DNA of 64,000 nucleotides from positions 6,887,001 to 6,951,000 of the forward strand of contig OX335653.1 of NCBI GenBank assembly GCA_946894095.1. Reading direction: 5' to 3'. The first letter of the stretch is position 1. The number at the start of each line of letters is the position of its first letter. Made by a program: the position numbers and the translations under genes. Positions 57,145 to 64,000 of this stretch are shown piece after piece. The notes under the pieces were generated by a model. That model was not told the DNA's origin. It saw nothing but the letters and a program-made list of their open reading frames with translations, and did no database searches. Source of the DNA: Incurvaria masculella. Taxonomy: Eukaryota; Arthropoda; Insecta; Lepidoptera; Incurvariidae.

Positions 57145-57650
57145 CTTAAACCCTGCAGAGCAGCTCTTGCAATAGAGGAAATGCAATGGTTCAAACCGTG
57201 TTCTTTGTTTTACTAACCCCTGTTTTCACCACCGCCAGTTACCTGAAATCCGATAAGTAACTTTCGGTTACATGGCATATTTGTATGGTGTAACCGAAAA
57301 GTAATTTTGGGATGTTGTAGCTGGAGGATGGTGGCAACGGGCGTAAGAGCTTCAATTTAGCTTGGTTGCAAAATTCAAGTAACTAGCTCAATAAATGATA
57401 TGTATGTTATTAAATTATAATATCTGCATACAAAATGAATGGGGAGGAAATGTTATCTACTATACTATCTACCGGAAGGGTGGTACCGACACGGTGGGCT
57501 TAACCCTAGCACCTAGTAGGGGAAAGGGACCTACAGTTTCACATGGATTCCGAAAGAGAAAGAAAGTGTAGCATGAACGGGGCGAAGGTTTGAACCCAGA
57601 CCTCTGGTATGCTAGGCAAGTCCCCGCGCCACTAGGTTACGTGCCGCGTT
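57145..57650 (-). repeat. Composite repeat (inverse of 33410-33735) with full SINE 5' part
   Basis: GCAATAGAGGAAATGCAATG, TGAATGGGGAGGAAATG, then ACCTACAGTTTCACATGGAT and the tRNA head in inverse (TTTGAACCCAGACCTCTGG, CCCCGCGCCACTAGGTTACG). 57220-57355 appears to be a small insertion not shared with the first copy. Confidence 0.8.
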
Positions 57651-57871
57651 AGTATGGATTGTGCCATTAGTGACGTTCTGTCTGGTCAGCGAGTGAGTAA
57701 CGGGGACATGGCGCGTCGTGTCACCTCCGATGACCACTATAACGGCACACAAAACCGCACGGACCTCTCTATACAAATATTGGACGAGAGAGGAATGCTC
57801 ATGTTAGTATGTAAGGCTCGATGTCAACCAAAGCGCTGTGCTTAGCCATCAGTGCACAGTTCTTCTTTTAA

Positions 57872-58413
57872 GGTGGCCCAACCCGCTCATTTCCCCATAC
57901 AAAAGGGGAAAGAAGATCACGCCCATATTTCTTGTCAGAGATCCAAAATTTTGCTCAATATAGCTTTATTTGATTGAACTAGATGTCTGATGACCATTGG
58001 CATTGTAAAATTGTGTTTGGTTTCCAAGTTATAACGTCCGAAAGTTCGGATTTTTCGCGCGTTTTATACAATTACTTTGGAGGTGGATTACGCAATGATA
58101 AAGTACGAACATGTTAAAATGATTAGTCATCAGACATAGCTTGTTTAATCAAGATTTATAATCTATTTGGTTTTTGTTAGATTTTTGACTGCAGCGGTCG
58201 TGGTTTACTTTTAGCTATAAGTCGTTTTGAAATTAAAATTTTCGTAAATCTTACCAAATCATACACTATGCACATTGTCTTTTTTGTGGACAGGTTGCAT
58301 CTTCCTCATAACGGAGCCTGTCTTATTCTTAGAAACAGAGAAGGTCCCAGAGCGCAACAGCACGGTTTTGTACCGTGCCCGCAAATGAGTTGAGGCCGCC
58401 GGGTTGGGCCACC
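57872..58413 (+). mobile_element. 542-bp MITE with GGTGGCCCAACCCG ends and TTAA target duplication
   Basis: TTAA at 57868-57871 and 58414-58417 flank perfect 14-bp inverted ends (GGTGGCCCAACCCG and CGGGTTGGGCCACC), extended by CTCATTT/AAATGAG. The interior is shared with 14385-14858. TTAA duplication is the target choice of piggyBac- and Kolobok-type elements. There is no ORF. Confidence 0.95.
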
Positions 58414-58605
58414 TTAAGGTATCTGGTCCTGTAATTATGCTGTTTTACATTCATATTGTTGTCAAAAGAAATGGCTCTAAAATGAAGCTCTGAGTGCTTT
58501 CAAGTATTTGTTTGTTCATAAGTTTGTTTGTTACCTTATATAGTAAGAACCAATCAACGCATGCGTTTCAATCTTTGTATGCAAATGGAATGTTGAACCG
58601 TTGCG

Positions 58606-58870
58606 GCCGGACGTGGTTCGGATTCCAAGTAAAATTGTAGGTCCGCTTACTTACTTACTAGGTGGTATGGTTAATCCTGTCGGGGTTGGTACCATCGCAT
58701 TGAATGAACGATGGTCAAAGCTGCAATGGTAATTGTCCGTGTTTTCTATGCAGTTCAATATACCCGAGCAGTATAAGAAAGGTCCGGGCTTGGCACCTAG
58801 TTCCCATTAAGTTTGTTAGGCCAATATACTGACAGATAGTATTGGCTATCCATGTCCAGATACCTAAAAA
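58606..58870 (+). mobile_element. tRNA-derived SINE, body and tail
   Basis: GTGGTTCGGATTCCAAG, GGGGTTGGTACCATCGCATT, AATTGTCCGTGTTTTCTATG and ATTGGCTATCCATGTCC. Confidence 0.85.
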
Positions 58871-60321
58871 ATTAACCACGGATGTCCTGTTACTTATAAA
58901 AAACAAATGATAGTATTTATCGACGAATCATTATTTAAAAAAAAAAAACAATATTAAAAATACCAGTTTTTCAAATTCTTGTGTGTTTATTTGAGCAATA
59001 AATCCATTCTAAGACACATTCACCACAATTTAAACAGACTACATGATAATGTCAAAAGAATTTATTTCTTTACATCACTGAAGTCGGTCTCAAATACATC
59101 ATAGTCTAGGTAGATGCAGAAGAATTTTTAAGAGTTTTACTAGATGTGAAAATGACCTCTTTTTCTCCTATTTTTTTAATTTTAATTTATTTTTATTAAG
59201 TTTATAATTAAATAAATAATTTTATTACAACTAAAGGTACAAATACATAGCGAAATGTTCTTGTTGCTAATGCAGTAGCGCATGACTTTGTAGTATTTAT
59301 TTATTATAATGTTGATTAATTTCATGTATGCTTACTACTCTGTACGCCAATGTATTAACATTACAAATACATATGTCTACAGACGAATTTTAATATTTTG
59401 CAAAATTAAGCTGTGAGAATAGAAAACTAACCTTCGTAAATAAAAAATATAAATCAACAAAATTATTTTTTTGCAAACATATTTTGATCATAAAATCGTC
59501 ACTTAACATCAATTACACGTGATATTTTAATATCAAATCAAATTGATTACATCCTAGATAAAGCGTTGGACATTTTAAACTAACCTACCTATTAATACAC
59601 ATTACGTTTTATGTGTTCCAAAAACATCATTGGCTAAATCGAGATTGAAAATAGTCAACCGCTAGTTATCCTAAGACCGTATATCGGTGCCCGGGAGCCA
59701 GAAATGGCTCCCGTAATGATGAGTAATTTTAAACAAAAATCTTATTACTATAAAATCTTTCTTCCTACGCAGTGCATTTACGTAACATATTGTCATTCTT
59801 GATTATTTAACAAAGATAAAGTCGCTTCTTTCGCCAACTTGCAATAAATAAACACAATTCTCTCCGCACCGCCGCCTTCCGGAACGGTCGGCTGCCGGCA
59901 TTTTCTATCCGGGCACCGCCGCTCTGTTATTGCCGAAAATAAAATCGGAAAGTTAGTATTTAGAATCGTTGGCAAAACATCTCTACTTTCTAATGCGCGG
60001 TCGGCAACGCCCCGCCACCGCGTCGCGCCGCTCGCCGCTCTAAACCTATCCGGTCACGACCTAAGATCACATATTTGGAGCTTCACATATTTATGATCGC
60101 GTGGGCTCAGTTAATAACACACCAGAATAACATAATTCAACTGTATCTCTTTCAAATTTGCCGTAAGAAGCAGAAAGTGGCAGTTTACTGCGGAAATTGT
60201 AGATAAAACCGCGAAATTGTTTTAAGTATGATATTGGATTATTCTATGCATTAATTTTAGTTTTTGTCTACCTTCCTCGGCTCTTCAGATCATGGTGGCT
60301 TATGGGTAAAAAGGACTTACA
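58871..60321. other. Non-coding, with two CpG-rich patches
   Basis: AT-rich except 59860-59930 and 59995-60050, which are CpG-dense (GCGTCGCGCCGCTCGCCGC) and fit no repeat I know. No supported ORF. Confidence 0.4.
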
Positions 60322-60462
60322 GGATCTGTCAGTCAACGTATTTCCGTCCACTGCTGGACATACGACTCTCCAATTTTCCTCCAGTCCTCCCGGCCCTCAC
60401 CGGTACGAAACCACTGCTTTCCGCCGACGCACTTGGTCGACGTCCCACCTGGCAGGATCGGT
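60322..60462 (-). pseudogene. RTE-type LINE tail, third copy, decayed
   Basis: TCCACTGCTGGACATACGAC, TTTTCCTCCAGTCCTCCCGG and CGACGCACTTGG match the 29438 copy on the same strand. Frames are broken. Confidence 0.8.
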
Positions 60463-60540
60463 TCGTTCTAATTCGAGAAATATGGACTGTGATCGGGTGT
60501 CCCTGCCAATGCAAGTTGAGCAATAGTACAAAAAGGGATG

Positions 60541-60760
60541 AGGGGACTTTCTCCGTGGTACTACGATAACATTCATAAAAAGACCGTACGTCCCTTCGTT
60601 GGAGGGTGTCTTAGATTCTGATATACCTGAGGTGATCGACGAGACACGGCATGGCGTTGTATCGAATCCAAAGAGTTAAGCAGGATCTTAACCGTACCAC
60701 AGAGGCGATCATAACTCACCTGTCTGCCTTGAAGGTCCAGGGTGAAATCTGTGCTTGATT
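60541..60760 (-). pseudogene. Non-LTR reverse transcriptase C-terminal scrap
   Basis: The minus strand reads LDSIQRHAV and, in another frame, LQRRDVRSFYECYR. Both resemble the 'LDSIQRRAVR ... LRRDVASLCVFYR' block of insect LINE proteins known to me from memory. Short and broken. Confidence 0.55.
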
Positions 60761-61486
60761 TTATCCTCGACATGGCGTCCGAAGTTCAGATAATGTGCAA
60801 AGTTTAAATATAGCAATTACATATGTATCTACTATAATTATAGTGTAATCCCATCGCTAATCATTCCAGAAGTAGACTGTCTTTATTTGGCTGTAGCGCC
60901 TGCATTAAAACAGGACAATTAAGGCCATTATTTATTCAATGCGATGGTAACTACCAATCTTTGATGGCCTTAACATTGTTATGCCCGTCAAATATAACAT
61001 TGTTTGCCCCGTATTGGGATATCAATGGACATGAACATTACAATGCCGGATACAAAATTACTGGGAGCATAATTATGGGTATCGAACACATGATCCTCAT
61101 GCGTTACCGCTAGCTTGAGCGCCACCGAAATACGAATATATTGGTGTTAGACATTCTCTCAGCCATTATGTCAATACGTTATGACTCGATTAGAGATATC
61201 GGATGCCTCGTCGAACTCTCACCGTGAAATCGGTGAACTTTATAGATAATTCTCGCTGCTTTAGGCGAAATCCGCAACACACCTACACCTAAGCCTTTGA
61301 AATATGTGAGCGTATTCATATAATATGAGGAGAAAAGGTAATTCAGATATGCACATTTTAGTGCGCTGTCATCCAAATTTCTAAACATGATTAGAATAGA
61401 ATTTCGGATTAACGTAAAATTCAGACTAAAGGCGTCAATCCGATTGTGACGCATTGCCAGTTTGAGTATTCATAGCAACGCATTAA
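60761..61486. other. Non-coding stretch
   Basis: A 91-codon minus ORF (61179-61454) without an identifiable domain. 60920-60955 has a possible SINE scrap. Confidence 0.35.
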
Positions 61487-61717
61487 GGGCCGTTTTTTCA
61501 ATCCTCAGATAGTACTTATCGGATTGATAGTACAAATTCACGTTGCTCAAAATACGGATAGTCATAGCCGGAGAATTATATTTTCTATCAAAATTATCAG
61601 ACTATAATTTTACTAATAAACATATGAACATACTTTATCGGATGGATAAGCAGAAGCGTAAATAAATCCGTCGAATAGTTATCTGGCTGTTTACCTGACT
61701 ATAGAAAAATCAGCCCT
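61487..61717. mobile_element. MITE with GGGCCGTTTTTTC-type ends
   Basis: Left GGGCCGTTTTTTCAATCC; right CTATAGAAAAATCAGCCC, an imperfect inverse. The interior has TACTTATCGGATTGATAG and ACTTTATCGGATGGATAA. Confidence 0.6.
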
Positions 61718-61786
61718 CAAACTTCAACATTCGCGTGAAAAATAAATATACTTTTTCGTACTAAAAAGGAACGTCGCTTATTCCAA

Positions 61787-61923
61787 GGAATGTGATATGT
61801 ATGTATGTATAATCGGGTCCAGCCTTGCAGCATATTCGTAAAGTAGTTCTTTTTACTGGGCTCTTTCTTCAATTAATGTGTCCTTGTTTTACGGTCGATT
61901 ATACATACATACATACCACATTC
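61787..61923. mobile_element. Foldback element, GGAATGTGATATGT family, copy 3
   Basis: GGAATGTGATATGTATGTAT at 61787 is inverted at 61893-61923. It shares CTTTTTCGTACTAAAAAGGA-like flanks with 36030. Confidence 0.75.
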
Positions 61924-63397
61924 ATTCGCGTGATAGATGATAGTTGGCGATGTGAGTTTGGAAATGCATTGTCACGCAAATGTTAAAAGATGTATATGTA
62001 ACTTGGGTCATATGATAACAAACCGACTTGAATTACTATAACTAATCAATAAGAATAAACTCTTGCGCAATTAATTTCTTAGCGCTCTAGGAGGTAATCA
62101 GTGCATTGTCGAGCACAATAGATTTTAATTTGGGCGTGAGATTCTTCTCTAATAGTAGCAACTGGTTACTTCCGCTAGTATGGGAACCATTTGAAACCAA
62201 GATGTAATAATTGTAGTAATAATCTAAAAAAAAATCGCAAAAGAGAAGGTGACAGTTTAGAAGTTAAGTTAAGCCATCAGTCGGTACCCGAAAATGTCTT
62301 ATTCGCATTTGAAGGAAGTAAGAAACATAAAAGTAACATTAGCAGAAAGAAGCAGTCAGTGGGGGCCATTTTACGAAAACTTGGCTGAAGGGGTAAGATT
62401 TGGTATTTGGTGCCAACGTTAGTGATTAAATACTGCATTAAAATGAAACACCTTGAAAATGTTTGAGACCTTGACAATAATTGCATATTTTTCGGTCGTC
62501 ATTCGGACTATATATTCTTTTTTATAAACGTAAATATGTAAATTTCATCTACTTGTTTTTTTTTTCTTGCTGCTTATTTCCTATATTTCATTTCCTATCT
62601 GAGATTGTTAGTTATTTGTTTCTTCTATAAAATGTTATGTTAAGAGTTTAAGGTATTTAACAATGTTAACAATGTTTCTCAATTATTATATAATGATTTA
62701 TTTCGTTTCATAACTCTATTTTTAACTTATGTGTTGTATCTATTCCATAATGTAATTTTGTGTCTTTTGTTTGATCTCTTCCTTTAACGAATATATAAAA
62801 TAAAATATAATGTCATATACATTGAAAATTCACACGCTGCACAGAAAGTTAAAAATATGTTAGCGAAACGTCGAAATAGTAGCGTGGTTGTCGGTGGAGA
62901 GCGATTAAGCGCTGATGTAATTTTTATAAAATGCGTTTGTCTACGGCTATTAAGCATAATTTCCCGCCTTAACTTTCCACAGTCGAGAGCAATTTCATTG
63001 TTGGCACGTCGCGTTTATACTAACCTATGGATTTACTCCAATTGCATAACTCAACGTGTAACTCTGACTGAATATCTCTTGTTCACAGTTATATTTTATT
63101 TACTTCTCCATACATGTTTTAATTTTTATGCGTGCAATAAATATACATATGTATAATCGATGCGCTGTACTAATATAAATATTTAGTAGGGGGTGGATTT
63201 CTTGCCCTTTTAAAACATTATTTTTGTTACTGACCACTTGATACTTACATGGGCACAAAGAAGAGGTAATAGGTATAGGTACCCCTATACCCTTCTGCGT
63301 TACGTAATGCATATCCCTGATACAACGAGAAAGAGGTTTTTTCTCGTTGACCTGATTGTGAACCAAAAATCAAATTTGTGTCACGTTGGGGCTATTC
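61924..63397. other. Non-coding, one weak coding candidate
   Basis: 62179-62388 could be a terminal exon: TCCGCTAG acceptor-like, a lysine-rich frame with RCNNCSNN, and AATAAA-like signals near 62800. Nothing supports a family, and it may be chance. The 99-codon ORF at 62857 is featureless. Confidence 0.3.
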
Positions 63398-63800
63398 TCC
63401 TTTTCTAATGGCTAATACTACCACTACTGTCATGATATTAGCCCTACAAACCTCATGTGAACAGGTACCATGCCAGAAGCTTTCATATTTTGCGAGGCTA
63501 CATTACCTGGAGTAATGTGTATATTGAAAAGAAGGAAATGTATGTATTGTATTTATTTTATTTAATTTTAATATTAATTTGATAAGTATTAATTTATTGT
63601 AACTGTAATTAGATCGTCATACCTTTGTGAAATAGTGTTACTGGCGAATTTGAAATAAATAAAATAAATAAAAACACGGACAATTCTCATTTCCGCTTGG
63701 ACCATCTCTCATTCGATGCGATGATCCTAACCCGGGCGTGATTTACTCTAACATCACTTGGAGTATTAGAAGTGAAACCTACACTTTTACGTGGAATCAG
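63398..63800 (-). mobile_element. tRNA-derived SINE interrupted by a LINE-tail-like insertion
   Basis: The left part (AATGGCTAATACTACC ... GCGAGGCTACATTACCTGGA) and right part (AACACGGACAATTCTCATTT ... CCCGGGCGTGATT) are contiguous in other copies. Here 63512-63676 separates them. The insert ends in GAAATAAATAAAATAAATAA, like a 5'-truncated retrotransposon tail. Confidence 0.8.
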
Positions 63801-64000
63801 AACCATGAACGACTAATCTCTAAGACGACTCTTACGACAAATTCTTAATTCAATTCTCAATATTCCTTGATCGAAGTTTTCAATGGCTTAACCATGCATA
63901 TCAGTACCCGAAGTCTCAGTTGTCACCTAAATTGGCGTTACGGCAAACCGATCGACTGGCGTTTTCAAATGTATGGAGAAATTGAAGAGCGCGCGCAGTG

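Noticed and set aside
62179..62388. Terminal exon of the candidate host gene
   Set aside because: Its best acceptor is in phase 0, while the 54370 exon needs a one-base completion. The frame match fails and there is no other support.

Overview
The window looks like insect nuclear DNA, most likely from a moth or butterfly. It is AT-rich and full of repeats, with no operons and no compact coding. I recognise several repeat families from memory of lepidopteran genomes: a tRNA-derived SINE, RTE-type LINE tails containing the 'CCACTGCTGGACATA' block, the 'GGGTTCCGTACCC ... CACTTGGCCGGTTTTT' repeat, and many short inverted-repeat elements. The assignment is from recall, not from a search.

Layout. 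1-3653 holds a minus-strand I/Jockey-group LINE that runs off the left edge. Its gag-like ORF1 has three zinc knuckles. Its ORF2 is broken by one lost base in an A run but is otherwise open for over 1.3 kb. 5030-6060 is a 74-bp satellite. 8799-10495 is a transposon-like unit with ~325-bp inverted repeats around a Cys-rich ORF, and its right end is amplified two extra times up to ~10885. 11-36 kb is mostly SINEs, MITE-like foldbacks and older LINE pieces. 44.4-49.53 kb is an almost complete CR1-like LINE with two intact ORFs: ORF1 with a PHD finger, coiled coil and FP-C-like domain, and ORF2 with an endonuclease and reverse transcriptase. 53.2-54.26 kb is a decayed minisatellite. 56.6-57.6 kb contains a dead mariner and SINE composite, and 57868-58417 a clean MITE with TTAA target duplications.

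Host gene. The best candidate is on the plus strand. A CpG-rich first exon (~36650-37011) ends in ATG TTT TTA AG before a GT donor. A second exon (54370-54540) has a good acceptor and a GTGAGT donor. The phases match across a ~17.4-kb intron, and the joined reading starts with a textbook signal peptide. I do not recognise the protein, and its later exons were not found here. If the model is right, the intact LINE and most of the SINEs from 37 to 54 kb lie inside this intron.

Almost everything else is mobile DNA. One SINE family has about 20 full or partial copies and carries an 11-bp stem-loop just before its A-rich tail. No tRNA or rRNA gene, CRISPR array or bacterial-type feature was seen.
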